Assembly (NCBI RefSeq): GCF_000188155.2
Contig: NZ_KE124774.1
Span: forward strand, 1,928,356-1,992,355
Length of the DNA stretch: 64,000 nt
Reading direction: 5' to 3'
DNA from: Methylocystis sp. ATCC 49242
GTDB lineage: Bacteria; Pseudomonadota; Alphaproteobacteria; Rhizobiales; Beijerinckiaceae
A program made the position numbers and the translations under genes. The notes beneath the pieces were generated by a model. It ran no database searches. It saw only the letters and a program-made list of their open reading frames with translations, and was not told the origin of the DNA. Shown one piece after another: positions 26,959 through 35,722 of this stretch. The stretch's first letter is position 1; each line of letters starts with the position of its first letter.

Positions 26959-27905
26959 GCCTGACGCGCGGCGACGACGCCGACACTCTTCTTCCGGACG
27001 CTGTCGCAGATCATTGGCTCTGGCGCCATGCGCCGGCGAGGCTGCGCCCCTTCGTGCAGCTTGCGCGGCTCGATCGGCCCGTCGGCTGGTGGCTGCTACT
27101 TCTGCCCTGCTGGGAAGGAAGCGCGCTCGCCTCCGCCTCGCTCCGTGAGGCGCCCAATCTCTGGCATCTGACGCTCTTCTTCATCGGCGCCGTCGTGATG
27201 CGCGGCGCCGGCTCCACCTACAACGACTATGTCGACCGCGAGATCGACGCGAAAGTGGAGCGCACGCGCGGACGCCCTCTCGCGAGCGGCCGCGTCAGCC
27301 CCCGCGCCGCGATCTGGTTCATCGTCGCGCAATGCCTGATCGGCCTTTGGGTGCTTCTGTCCGTCAACGGCCTCACCATCGCGCTCGGCTTTGCGTCGCC
27401 GCTGATCGTCCTTCTCTATCCTTTCGCCAAACGCTTCACCTCATGGCCGCAGGCGATCCTCGGAACGGCCTTCGCCTATGGCGCGCTGCTCGGCTGGACG
27501 TCGCGCACGGGCGCGCTCGAGGCGCCGGCGCTGCTGCTCTATCTCGCCGCGATTCTGTGGACGATCGGCTACGACACGATCTACGCGCTGCAGGATCTGC
27601 GCGACGACGCGATTGCGGGCGTGCGTTCGACGGCGCGGCTCTTCGGCGAGAATGTGCAACTGGCGGTCGGCGGGCTTTATACGGGCTCCGTGATCAGCGC
27701 GGCGCTCGCGGTCCATCTCGCTGGCGGCGGCGTATTCGCCTGGCTCGGCGTCGTCGCCTATGCGGCGCATCTCGCCTGGCAGACGTCGCGGACTCGCGAA
27801 GACGTTGCTCCGCCGACGGCATTGAGGCTTTTCCGTTCGAATCGTGACGCAGGCCTGCTGCTTTTCGCCGGCTTTTTCCTGCAAAGCCTCGCGCGGCTGA
27901 TGTGA
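26955..27905 (+). CDS. ubiA: 4-hydroxybenzoate polyprenyltransferase
   Basis: 316 residues from GTG 26955, overlapping the preceding stop. An open frame continues upstream but has no support. Integral membrane prenyltransferase joining the polyprenyl tail to 4-hydroxybenzoate in ubiquinone synthesis. Both Asp-rich motifs are present: N90-DYVDREID (metal/diphosphate) and YALQDLRDDAIAGVRSTA. Eight to nine transmembrane segments, and the opening RLDRPVGWWLLLLPCW is typical. It ends four bases before a convergent gene. Confidence 0.95.
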   Translation: MSLTRGDDADTLLPDAVADHWLWRHAPARLRPFVQLARLDRPVGWWLLLLPCWEGSALASASLREAPNLWHLTLFFIGAVVMRGAGSTYNDYVDREIDAKVERTRGRPLASGRVSPRAAIWFIVAQCLIGLWVLLSVNGLTIALGFASPLIVLLYPFAKRFTSWPQAILGTAFAYGALLGWTSRTGALEAPALLLYLAAILWTIGYDTIYALQDLRDDAIAGVRSTARLFGENVQLAVGGLYTGSVISAALAVHLAGGGVFAWLGVVAYAAHLAWQTSRTREDVAPPTALRLFRSNRDAGLLLFAGFFLQSLARLM

Positions 27906-27909
27906 AAAT

Positions 27910-28344
27910 CTAAAACCGGCGCCCCGGCGGCGCGGGGTTGCATGTCAGAACGGCGATCTCGTCGCCATTGTCATATTTCATTTCGCCGCGATTGACGTCC
28001 AGCGTGTTGCGCACATGCTGGTCCGCGCATTTCTTCGCGCCGTCCTCCATGCAGAGGCGGTCCGAGCCGAAGGTGACGACGCTTTTGACCATGTTCATCA
28101 CATAGACGACTTTTTCCTTGCGCCCGTATTTGTCGGGGCCGGAGATATAGGAGTCGCCGTCCTTGTATTCCTCCGCGACGCCTTCGCCCCACATGATCTG
28201 GAGGAAGTTGCGGTCGGTGTCGATGTCGACCATCGCCGTCTGGTTCGAACGCGCACAATCGAGATGAATTTCGGTCGCCGTCGCCGGAGTCGCACACAGC
28301 GCGAGCGCGGCGACGAAAATCGGATGCGCCGGATTTTTCGTCAT
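27910..28344 (-). CDS. Secreted protein of unknown function (144 aa)
   Basis: From ATG 28344, residues 1-23 are a signal peptide (FVAALALCATPATA). The mature part has beta-rich character, with cysteines in HLDCARS, RLCMEDG, KKCADQH and LTCNP that could form two disulfides, and a D/G-rich middle. I do not recognise a family. It is the last gene of a leftward run from the exporter (29 bp after the 67-residue gene), so it may be a periplasmic accessory of that system; this is inference. Confidence 0.65.
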   Translation of the reverse strand: MTKNPAHPIFVAALALCATPATATEIHLDCARSNQTAMVDIDTDRNFLQIMWGEGVAEEYKDGDSYISGPDKYGRKEKVVYVMNMVKSVVTFGSDRLCMEDGAKKCADQHVRNTLDVNRGEMKYDNGDEIAVLTCNPAPPGRRF

Positions 28345-28373
28345 GTCTGCCGCTCGCAATTGAAAACCCCGCG

Positions 28374-28577
28374 CTATTTGTCCAGTTCCTTCTTCGCATC
28401 CAGGCAGGAATCGAGCTGCGTGCGGCTCAGTTCCCAATAGGAGGCTCCGCACAGCGCCTGATAGCGGCTGCTGTTGAAGAAGGACCAGAGATTATAGGCG
28501 CCCAGAAGCAGCGCAATTACGGCGACGACTTTCAGGATGTTGTTGAATCTCGTGATCGGATCGGCGTCGGTCGTCAT
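28374..28577 (-). CDS. Small single-pass membrane protein (67 aa)
   Basis: ATG 28577 is chosen over 28595 because GGAGGA sits six bases upstream. One transmembrane helix (about residues 15-38, ILKVVAVIALLLGAYNLW), then a short polar domain with two cysteines (LCGASYW, DSCLDAKK). It starts 51 bp after the ABC permease stop and is followed by the secreted 144-residue gene. Unrecognised; possible accessory of the exporter. Confidence 0.6.
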   Translation of the reverse strand: MTTDADPITRFNNILKVVAVIALLLGAYNLWSFFNSSRYQALCGASYWELSRTQLDSCLDAKKELDK

Positions 28578-28628
28578 GCTGTCCTCCGCAGACAAATGTG
28601 AGGCGCGAAGCCCCGGCCGTCAACGGCC

Positions 28629-29813
28629 TCAGTCGAGCGTCTGGCGGAAGCGCATCACGGCGAGGCTCATTGCTGCAAGCGCGAAAATCGCCAGAGCGCC
28701 GGCGTCGACGGCCAGATCGGCGAAGCCGGAGCCTTTCAGCATCACCGAGCGCACGATGCGCAGGAAATGGGTGAGCGGCAAAATCTCGCCGAGATATTGC
28801 GCCCAGAGCGGCATGCCATGGAAGGGGAAAAGAAATCCCGAGAGAAGCATGCTCGGCAGAAAGAAGAAGAAACTCATCTGCATCGCCTGCAGCTGGTTCG
28901 TCGCGACTGTGGAGAAGCTGTAACCGACAGACAGATTGGCGACAATGAAGAGCAGCGCGAGCGGCGCGAGCACGAATAGCGAACCCACGACGGGCACGCC
29001 GAAAAGGAAATAGGCGACGATGAGGATCGTCGCCATCTGCACGCCGCCGACGACGATATAGGGCGCAATCTTGCCGAGCATGATCTCGACGGGGCGGATC
29101 GGCATGGCGAGAAGCGCCTCCATCGTGCCGCGCTCGATTTCGCGCGTGACCGACATCGCCGTATAGATCAGCATGGTCATGGTGAGGATGGTGCCGATCA
29201 GCCCCGGCACGATGTTGCGGCGCGTTTCGCCGGCGGGATTATAGCGACGCTGTATGTCGACGACGAAAGGCGGAGCGGGTTGCGCGAGCGAGGCGAGCGG
29301 TCCGGTGAGTTCGCGGTCGAGCGCCTGGCCTGCCGCGCCCAGCACCGCCGCGACGACGCCCGAGGTCGCGACGGGATCGGACGCGTCAGCGACGAGAAGC
29401 AAGGACGGCTTTTCGCCGCGCACGAGACGACTCGAAAAATCCGGCGGGATCTGCACGACGAATTGCGCCTTGTTGGAAAGGATCAGCCGGTCGGCGTCCG
29501 CCTCGCCCTTCGCCTCATATTTGATGTTCAGATAGTCGGTCGCGCGCAGGGCTCCGACCAGCGCGCGCGTGATGGGGCTGTCGTCGCTGGTCAGCAGCGC
29601 GGTCGGCAGGTGCTTGGGATCGGTGTTGATCGCAAAGCCGAAGAGCATGAGCTGGATCAGCGGAATGCCGACGATCATCGCGAAGGTCGGCCGGTCGCGC
29701 CGCAGCTGGATGAACTCCTTGGCGAACATGGCGACGAATCGCTGCCACGACTGGGCGACGGGGCCGCGCCGCGCGGGGCGGTTGGCGCCCCATATGCGTC
29801 GCGGCGCGGTCAT
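28629..29813 (-). CDS. ABC-2 type transporter permease (drug/lipid exporter class)
   Basis: 394 residues with the ABC-2 layout: one N-terminal transmembrane helix (FAMIVGIPLIQLMLFGFAI), a large periplasmic loop (about residues 65-200), then five C-terminal helices. The family-typical segment TREIERGTMEALLAMPIRPVEIMLGK is present. It resembles YbhR/YhhJ permeases that pair with a HlyD-like protein. Overlaps the ATPase gene by ATGA. Only one permease gene is present, so a homodimer, or a partner elsewhere, is expected. Substrate unknown. Confidence 0.88.
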   Translation of the reverse strand: MTAPRRIWGANRPARRGPVAQSWQRFVAMFAKEFIQLRRDRPTFAMIVGIPLIQLMLFGFAINTDPKHLPTALLTSDDSPITRALVGALRATDYLNIKYEAKGEADADRLILSNKAQFVVQIPPDFSSRLVRGEKPSLLLVADASDPVATSGVVAAVLGAAGQALDRELTGPLASLAQPAPPFVVDIQRRYNPAGETRRNIVPGLIGTILTMTMLIYTAMSVTREIERGTMEALLAMPIRPVEIMLGKIAPYIVVGGVQMATILIVAYFLFGVPVVGSLFVLAPLALLFIVANLSVGYSFSTVATNQLQAMQMSFFFFLPSMLLSGFLFPFHGMPLWAQYLGEILPLTHFLRIVRSVMLKGSGFADLAVDAGALAIFALAAMSLAVMRFRQTLD

Positions 29814-30745
29814 TGCTCCACCCGCTTGCGGGTCATGAGATCGATGAAGACGTCCTCCAGCGTCGCCGCGTCGCGCGACCAGCGATGCGCCGGATCGGCG
29901 CAGCGGCGCACGACCGCCTCCATCGCCGCCGCATCGCGCCCGCCGACATGCAGGGCGACGCCGAAGCGCGCCACCATGTCCACGCCGGGCGTGATTTTCA
30001 GCCGGGCTTCGAGCGCGTCGAGCCCTTCGCCCGTGACGACCCAGGTGGAGAGGCCCGCCTCTGCGATGATCTCCTCGCTGGTTCCGGTGGCGAGCAGCCG
30101 CCCTTCGGCGATATAGGCGATCTCGTGACAGCGCTCGGCCTCGTCCATGTAATGCGTGGAGACGAGGACGGTCAGGCCCTGGGTGGCGAGCTGATGGATT
30201 TCATCCCAGAAGTCGCGCCGCGCCTTGGGATCGACGCCGGCCGTCGGCTCGTCGAGCAGGAGCAGCGAGGGCGAGGGCAGGACACAGGCTCCGAGCGACA
30301 GCCGCTGCTTCCAGCCGCCGGAGAGTTCCCCCGCAAGCTGGTCGGCGCGGGAGGTCAGCCCCAGCCGCTCCAGCGCCGCCCGCGTCGCGCCCTCGGGGTC
30401 TTCGAGGCCGTAAATGCGCGCCACGAACAGCAGATTCTCGCGGATGGTGAGATCGCGATAGAGCGAGAAGCCCTGCGTCATGTAGCCGACGCGCCGCTTG
30501 ATCTCCTCCTGCTGGGTGCGGATGTCGTAGCCGAGACAGCGCCCCTCGCCAGCATCCGGCGTCAGCAGGCCGCAGAGCATTCGGATCGTGGTCGTCTTGC
30601 CGCTGCCGTTGGGGCCGAGGAAACCCTGAATATGGCCGCGCTCGACGCGCATGCTCAGATTGTCCACGACCTTTTTGGCGCCGAAGAATTTCGTGAGGCC
30701 GGAGGCCTCGATGGCGATATTGCTTTCGGCGCCGGCTTCGGTCAT
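29810..30745 (-). CDS. ABC transporter ATP-binding protein (exporter)
   Basis: 311 residues, one nucleotide-binding domain: Walker A GPNGSGKTT, Q-loop in MTQGFSLY, signature LSGGWKQR, Walker B LLLLDEPTAGVDP and H-loop STHYMDEAERC. The C-terminal 80 residues form an extension, as in DrrA/YbhF-like exporters. Four-base overlaps on both sides show tight coupling with the HlyD-like gene upstream and the permease downstream. Energises export across the inner membrane. Confidence 0.93.
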   Translation of the reverse strand: MTEAGAESNIAIEASGLTKFFGAKKVVDNLSMRVERGHIQGFLGPNGSGKTTTIRMLCGLLTPDAGEGRCLGYDIRTQQEEIKRRVGYMTQGFSLYRDLTIRENLLFVARIYGLEDPEGATRAALERLGLTSRADQLAGELSGGWKQRLSLGACVLPSPSLLLLDEPTAGVDPKARRDFWDEIHQLATQGLTVLVSTHYMDEAERCHEIAYIAEGRLLATGTSEEIIAEAGLSTWVVTGEGLDALEARLKITPGVDMVARFGVALHVGGRDAAAMEAVVRRCADPAHRWSRDAATLEDVFIDLMTRKRVEQ

Positions 30746-31737
30746 TTGGCCGCCCCGCCCGCTTCAGGCCAGATCGTCACCGACGCGGGCAGGCCGAGCG
30801 GTAATTCCCGCGCGCGGCCCTCCAGCCGCGCCTCGGCCTTGAAGACAAGCTTCGCCCGCTCCTGGTCGCTGAAGATCACGGGGGGCGTGTATTCCTGACG
30901 GCCGGAGATGAAGGAGATGCGGCCGTAAAGGTCGTCGGGGCAGCCGTCGCATTCGATCTTCACGCGTTCGCCGAGCTTCACGCGCGCAAGCTGCGGCTCC
31001 CCGACATAAAAGCGCACTTTCCGATTTTCCGGCGGCAGGAGGGCCACGACCGGCTGGCCCGCCTTCACCACCTCGCCGGGGCGGAAAAACACGTCCTGGA
31101 TGACGCCGTCCGCCGGCGCGGTCACACTTTGGCGCCTGATGCGAATGTCCAGCGCCTGCTGTTGCGCGCGCGCCTGCTTGATGGCGGCCTCCGCCGCCTC
31201 GATCTCCTGCGAGCGGCTGGCCATTTGCGCGACCTCGACCTGACGGCGCGCCTCCTTGACGCTCGCCTCGTCGCGCGAGCGGGCCATCACGGCGCGATCC
31301 AGCGCCGCCTTGGCGACATGCCCCTCGGCGAAGAGCTTGCGCTGACGCTGGTAATCCTCCTGCGAGAGTTTCAGCGACGCCTCCGCGCGCTCCAGCGCCG
31401 CCTGCAGCACGGCGATCTGCTGCGGACGATTCATCGCGGCCTGCAGATTTTCCACCTGCGCCTCGAATTGCGCGATTCGCGCCCCCGCCTCGGCGCGGGC
31501 GCGTTCGAGCAGCGTGGTGGTCATGACGAAGAGAAGGTCCCCGGCCTTGACCTGCGCGCCCGCCGCGACCGCGAGTCTCGCCAGACGCTCCTCCTCATTG
31601 GGGCCGATGTAAAGAGTCTCCCCCTCGACATAGCCGAGGAAGCGCGGAGACCCTTCGGCACCGTCGCCCATTATCCGCCAGACGGCGAATCCCGCCAGGG
31701 CCAGAAGAATCCCCGCCAGCACGACGCTCGTTTTCAT
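30742..31737 (-). CDS. HlyD-family periplasmic adaptor (membrane fusion protein)
   Basis: 331 residues: N-terminal anchor (VVLAGILLALAGFAVW), a split biotinyl-lipoyl-like domain, a long alpha-helical hairpin (about residues 75-205, coiled coil), then a beta-barrel domain ending in LPLGLPASVTIWP. Closest in layout to YbhG/YhiI, the adaptors of ABC-2 exporters. First gene of the leftward exporter operon; its start faces the ETF-QO gene across a 132-bp divergent promoter region. Confidence 0.9.
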   Translation of the reverse strand: MKTSVVLAGILLALAGFAVWRIMGDGAEGSPRFLGYVEGETLYIGPNEEERLARLAVAAGAQVKAGDLLFVMTTTLLERARAEAGARIAQFEAQVENLQAAMNRPQQIAVLQAALERAEASLKLSQEDYQRQRKLFAEGHVAKAALDRAVMARSRDEASVKEARRQVEVAQMASRSQEIEAAEAAIKQARAQQQALDIRIRRQSVTAPADGVIQDVFFRPGEVVKAGQPVVALLPPENRKVRFYVGEPQLARVKLGERVKIECDGCPDDLYGRISFISGRQEYTPPVIFSDQERAKLVFKAEARLEGRARELPLGLPASVTIWPEAGGAAK

Positions 31738-31869
31738 GTAGCCCTGTCTCTTCCGGCTCTACCGCGTCGCATGGATGGCCGATCCGCCCCATCCGCCGAG
31801 AATCTCCTTTTGGCGCGTCGCGCACAAAAAGGCTAGAATGTCTCCAACAAGGCCGAAAAGGGATCGAAA

Positions 31870-33549
31870 ATGGCTGAAGAAGTTACGGAACTGCCGGCGC
31901 GCGAAGGGATGGACTACGACGTGGTGGTGGTCGGCGCCGGCCCGGCGGGACTCGCGGCGGCGATTCGGCTGAAGCAGGTTGCTCCCGATCTTTCCGTCGT
32001 CGTCATTGAAAAGGGCTCCGAGCCCGGCGCCCATATTCTCTCGGGCGCGGTTATCGACCCCATCGGCCTCGACCGTCTTCTGCCCGACTGGCGCACGCGC
32101 GACGACGCGCCGTTGAAGACGCAGGTTCATGACGATCAGTTCCTTCTGCTCTCCGAGAAGGGCGGCTTCCGCATCCCCAATTTCTTGATGCCGAAGCTGA
32201 TGAACAATCATGGCAATTTCATCGGCTCGCTCGGCAATGTCGTGCGCTTCCTGGCGAGCGAAGCCGAAAACCTCGGCGTCGAGATCTATCCCGGCTTCGC
32301 GGGCGCCGAAATTCTCTACGGCGAAAAGGGCGAAGTCGTCGGCGTGGCGACGGGCGACATGGGCGTCGACCGCGACGGAACGCCCAAGGACAGCTTCACC
32401 CGCGGCATGGAGCTGCGCGGCAAATACACGCTCTTCGCCGAGGGCGCGCGCGGTTCGCTGTCGAAGCAGCTCATCGCGAGATATGAGCTGGCGAAGAACA
32501 GCGACGTGCAGAAGTTCGGCATCGGCTTCAAGGAGCTCTGGCGAATCCCGAAGGAGAAGCACAAGGCGGGCCTCGTGCAGCATTCCTTCGGCTGGCCGCT
32601 GCAGTCCGACACGGGCGGCGGCTCCTTCCTCTACCATTTCGACGACGATCTCGTTTCGATCGGCTTCGTCGTGCATCTCAATTATTCGAATCCGACGCTC
32701 TCGCCCTTCGACGAGTTCCAGCGCTTCAAGTGCCATCCGATGATCGCCCCGACGCTGGAAGGCGGCGAGCGCCTCGCCTATGGCGCCCGCGCGCTGACGG
32801 AAGGCGGCTGGCAAAGCGTGCCGAAGCTGACTTTCCCCGGCGGCGCGCTGATCGGCTGCGGCGCGGGCTTCATGAACGTGCCGCGCATCAAGGGCTCGCA
32901 CAACGCCGTGCTGTCGGGAATCATGGCCGCCGAACATGTCGCCGCCGCAATTGCCGAAGGCCGCGCGCATGACGAGGTCAGCGCCTATGACGCCTCATGG
33001 CGCACGTCGGACATCGGCCGCGACCTCAAGCCCGTGCGCAACGTCAAGCCGCTGTGGTCGAAATACGGCACTTATGTCGGCGCCTCGCTCGGCGGGCTCG
33101 ACATGTGGACCAATTCCCTTTTCGGCTTCTCCTTCTTCGGCACGCAATCGCATGGCAAGCCGGACCACGCCTGCCTGAAGCCGCTCTCGGAAGTGACGCC
33201 GATCGTTTATCAGAAGCTCACGCAGAAACCGGCCTTCGACAAGCTGTCGTCCGTCTTCGTGTCGAACACCAATCACGAGGAAGACCAGCCGGTGCATCTC
33301 AAGCTTGCCGACCCGTCGATCCCGATCAGGCAAAACCTGCCGATCTATGGCGAGCCGGCGCGGCTCTATTGCCCGGCTGGCGTCTATGAAGTCGTCTACG
33401 GCGACGAAGAGACGAAGTCCGATCCGCGCTTCGTGATCAACGCGCAGAACTGCGTGCACTGCAAGACCTGCGACATCAAGGACCCTGCGCAGAACATCAC
33501 CTGGGTTCCGCCGGAAGGCGGCGGCGGGCCGAACTATCCGAACATGTGA
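31870..33549 (+). CDS. Electron transfer flavoprotein-ubiquinone oxidoreductase
   Basis: 559 residues, full length for ETF-QO. It passes electrons from reduced ETF (from acyl-CoA and other dehydrogenases) to ubiquinone at the inner membrane face. FAD-binding VVVVGAGPAGLAAAIRL near residue 20, the GAHILSGAVIDP segment, GCGAGFMNVPRIKGSHNA, and the [4Fe-4S] ligands C501, C528, C531 and C534 (NCVHCKTCDIKDP) are all intact. AAGGGA precedes the ATG. The ETF subunits themselves are not in this window. Confidence 0.95.
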   Translation: MAEEVTELPAREGMDYDVVVVGAGPAGLAAAIRLKQVAPDLSVVVIEKGSEPGAHILSGAVIDPIGLDRLLPDWRTRDDAPLKTQVHDDQFLLLSEKGGFRIPNFLMPKLMNNHGNFIGSLGNVVRFLASEAENLGVEIYPGFAGAEILYGEKGEVVGVATGDMGVDRDGTPKDSFTRGMELRGKYTLFAEGARGSLSKQLIARYELAKNSDVQKFGIGFKELWRIPKEKHKAGLVQHSFGWPLQSDTGGGSFLYHFDDDLVSIGFVVHLNYSNPTLSPFDEFQRFKCHPMIAPTLEGGERLAYGARALTEGGWQSVPKLTFPGGALIGCGAGFMNVPRIKGSHNAVLSGIMAAEHVAAAIAEGRAHDEVSAYDASWRTSDIGRDLKPVRNVKPLWSKYGTYVGASLGGLDMWTNSLFGFSFFGTQSHGKPDHACLKPLSEVTPIVYQKLTQKPAFDKLSSVFVSNTNHEEDQPVHLKLADPSIPIRQNLPIYGEPARLYCPAGVYEVVYGDEETKSDPRFVINAQNCVHCKTCDIKDPAQNITWVPPEGGGGPNYPNM

Positions 33550-33570
33550 TGGCGTAAAGACGCAACGACT

Positions 33571-33649
33571 TCATTGCGAGGAATAGAGGGCGATGAAGCA
33601 ATCCGCTAGCCGCGCGCGCGGCGGGATTGCTTCGCTTCGCTCGCAATGA
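33571..33649. repeat. Interspersed REP-like inverted-repeat element
   Basis: A 79-bp imperfect palindrome in the 136-bp gap between ETF-QO and the YdcF gene. The outer arms TCATTGCGAG/CTCGCAATGA match perfectly (33571-33580, 33640-33649) and inner arms GAAGCAATCC/GGATTGCTTC match perfectly (33595-33604, 33624-33633). The central part is CG-alternating. The CATTGCGAG...GAAGCAATCC signature is of the kind dispersed in many alphaproteobacterial genomes; only one copy is in this window. Confidence 0.75.
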
Positions 33650-33685
33650 CGGCGGGCTTCCACAATCATCGAGCACGGCGGCGCC

Positions 33686-34477
33686 ATGTTCTTCATCGCC
33701 TCGAAGATTTTCGAGTTCTTCTTCGCGCCTGCGCATTTCTTCATCTTTCTCGCAGCGCTCGGCGCCGCGCTGCTTTACACGCGCTTCGCACGCTGGGGCC
33801 GCCGCTTCGCGGCCGTGAGCGCGGCGGCGCTGGCGCTCATGGCCTTCGGTCCCGTGGGACAGTTTCTCGGCGCGCCGCTCGAGTCGCGTTTTCCGCGGCC
33901 CGGGGATGACATGCCGGCGCCCGACGGCGTCATCGTGCTTGGCGGCACGGTCGACGAAAAGCTGAGCGCGGAGCTCGGTCATACGGCGATGGTCGACGCT
34001 GCGGAGCGCCTCACCGCTCCCATCGCGCTCAAGCGCCGTTATCCCAATGCGCGCATCGTCTTCACGGGCGGCACGGCGGCGCTGCGCGGCTCGCCCTTTA
34101 CCGAGGCCGAGGGCGTCAAGCGCTTCTGGCGCGACGTCGGGCTGGACGCCGGCGACATTCTTTACGAAGACCGTTCGCGCAACACATTCGAGAACGCCAT
34201 TTTCACACGCGAACTCGTGCAGCCGAAGCCCGGCGAGCGCTGGCTTCTCGTAACGTCGGCGATGCACATGCCGCGCTCGATCGGCATTTTCCGCAAGGCG
34301 AATTTTCCGGTGATCGCCTATCCGGTCGATTACCGCACCAATGGCAAGTTCAGCTTCATCCTGCCGCGCTTCGCGGTAAAGGCGATCGGCGTCGTCGAAT
34401 TCGCCGCGCATGAATGGATGGGGCTCGTCGCCTATCGGCTGACCGGCAAGACCGACGCGCTTTTCCCCGCGCCGTAG
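33686..34477 (+). CDS. YdcF/ElyC-family (DUF218) membrane protein
   Basis: 263 residues. Two transmembrane helices (about 9-29 and 40-58) are followed by a DUF218 domain: DGVIVLGGTVD, ARIVFTGG, EDRSRNTFENA, LLVTSAMHMPRS and a C-terminal FAAHEWMGLVAYRL. Members related to ElyC/SanA act in envelope maintenance and lipid-carrier metabolism, though the exact reaction is unsettled. No good Shine-Dalgarno. Convergent with the LuxR-type gene. Confidence 0.85.
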   Translation: MFFIASKIFEFFFAPAHFFIFLAALGAALLYTRFARWGRRFAAVSAAALALMAFGPVGQFLGAPLESRFPRPGDDMPAPDGVIVLGGTVDEKLSAELGHTAMVDAAERLTAPIALKRRYPNARIVFTGGTAALRGSPFTEAEGVKRFWRDVGLDAGDILYEDRSRNTFENAIFTRELVQPKPGERWLLVTSAMHMPRSIGIFRKANFPVIAYPVDYRTNGKFSFILPRFAVKAIGVVEFAAHEWMGLVAYRLTGKTDALFPAP

Positions 34478-34509
34478 ACGATTTTCCGGCGGGAGGGACG
34501 CCGGCCGGA

Positions 34510-35331
34510 TTACTCCGGCCGCCCGTGCCCCCTGCGCCCGCGCGCGCCGGCGGGGCCTTCGAGATTGCGGCCGCCCGACGCGCCGCCGGGCCAGGCGCCA
34601 TGCTTCATCTCCAGAAACAGCGCGATCGCCTGGGCGCGATTGCGCACTTCGAGCTTCTCGAAAAGATTGCGCAGGTGGAACTTGATCGTGTTGATCGAGA
34701 CGCCGAAATCCTTGGCGAGCTGGCTGTTGGTGTGGCCGGAGCCGAGCGCCGACAGCAGGCTGCGCTCGCGCAGCGTCAGATTCTCGAGCGGATCGCTGCG
34801 CATCTTGCGGATGTCGACGAAGGGAAACACCATGTCGCCCGCCGCCACCGCCGCCAGCACGTCGAGGAGGCGCTCTGGCGGAGCGCGCTTGGAGACGAAG
34901 CCGGCGCCGCCGAGTTGCAGCGTCTCGGCCGGCGCGGCCGGATCATTGGTGCCGCTGTAGACGACGATCTTCGGCGCGGCGACCTGGCGCGAGAGCGCGC
35001 GCAGCACGTCGCGGGCGTGCAACGTCGGCAGTTGCCAGCCGATGACGGCTATGGCGAATTTCTGCTGGCGCGCGGCCTCAAGGAATTCCTCGCCGTCGGT
35101 GACCTTGAGAACGAGGTTGAAGCGCTTGTCGTCGGAGAGAAGCTTGTCGAGCCCGGCAAGTATGAGCGGACTCTTGTCGGCGATGGCGACGTCGATGCGC
35201 TCGCCTTGCGACATGGTTTCGCGACCGTCGTTTTCGGGGCGGGCCGCGCGTGGCCGCGCCGCTTCTTCGCCGCTGGCGCGAAGACCCTCCGCCGCGGAGT
35301 CCGCGGGCCTGATCGAAGAGGTAGGGATCAT
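34510..35331 (-). CDS. LuxR/NarL-type regulator with a phosphorylation-dead receiver domain
   Basis: 273 residues from ATG 35331, which has GGAGG five bases upstream; ATG 35214 (MSQGE) begins right at the receiver but has no RBS. Receiver domain residues about 45-165. In NarL alignment the phospho-acceptor Asp is Gly (residue 98, in AVIGWQLP) and the acidic pair DD reads DK (IADKSP); the Ser/Thr (VVYSGT) and Lys (VSKR) remain. The C-terminal LuxR helix-turn-helix is complete: LTLRERSLLSALGSGHTNSQ and SINTIKFHLRNLFEKL. The last 30 residues are Gly/Arg-rich and probably disordered. Likely controlled by something other than phosphorylation. No histidine kinase is adjacent. Confidence 0.85.
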   Translation of the reverse strand: MIPTSSIRPADSAAEGLRASGEEAARPRAARPENDGRETMSQGERIDVAIADKSPLILAGLDKLLSDDKRFNLVLKVTDGEEFLEAARQQKFAIAVIGWQLPTLHARDVLRALSRQVAAPKIVVYSGTNDPAAPAETLQLGGAGFVSKRAPPERLLDVLAAVAAGDMVFPFVDIRKMRSDPLENLTLRERSLLSALGSGHTNSQLAKDFGVSINTIKFHLRNLFEKLEVRNRAQAIALFLEMKHGAWPGGASGGRNLEGPAGARGRRGHGRPE

Positions 35332-35535
35332 CATCTCCTCCAGGCCCGGGCGAAGCGCGCCCGCGAGCCAATTATCGCCGCTGAAGATCGTCGCCGATTC
35401 TCTCAACTTATTGTAATTTATGAGATCGGGACAAAGCGCACGCCTACCCGTTCGAGTTGGCGCACGGCGATAGAATACTCGCCGCCTTTGAGGAAGCAAG
35501 TCCTGCCCGCAGGGCTGGACGGATGGAAGCGCGAG

Positions 35536-35583
35536 ACAAAAATAAGGCGCGGCGCATCGACCCAAAGCCGACGCGCCGCGCCT
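35536..35583 (-). terminator. Intrinsic terminator after the 37-residue membrane-protein gene
   Basis: Eleven-base perfect arms (35545-35555 and 35573-35583), then on the minus strand TTATTTTT. It lies 25 bp beyond the stop of the small gene and upstream of the LuxR-type gene, so the small gene is a separate strong transcript. Confidence 0.8.
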
Positions 35584-35608
35584 GAAAACGCTGCTTCGAG
35601 CGGTCGCC

Positions 35609-35722
35609 TTAGTCGGTGAAGACCCAGCGGGCGGCGAAATAAGCAACCGCGCCGATGACGATGATCGCGATCATGCCCATCGGGGTCGCCGCATAGCTGG
35701 TCAGTTCGAGAATAGCGCCCAT
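35609..35722 (-). CDS. 37-residue single-pass membrane protein
   Basis: ATG at 35722, preceded by AAGGAGGAACTT (optimal RBS), stop TAA at 35609-35611. The product has a short polar N-terminus (MGAILELTSYAATP), one strongly hydrophobic helix (MGMIAIIVIGAVAYFAA) and a cytoplasm-type end RWVFTD. Third positions are G/C-biased as in the real genes around it, and its own terminator follows. Small one-helix proteins like this often stabilise membrane complexes. No family recognised; its identity as a gene is well supported, its role is not. Confidence 0.75.
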   Translation of the reverse strand: MGAILELTSYAATPMGMIAIIVIGAVAYFAARWVFTD

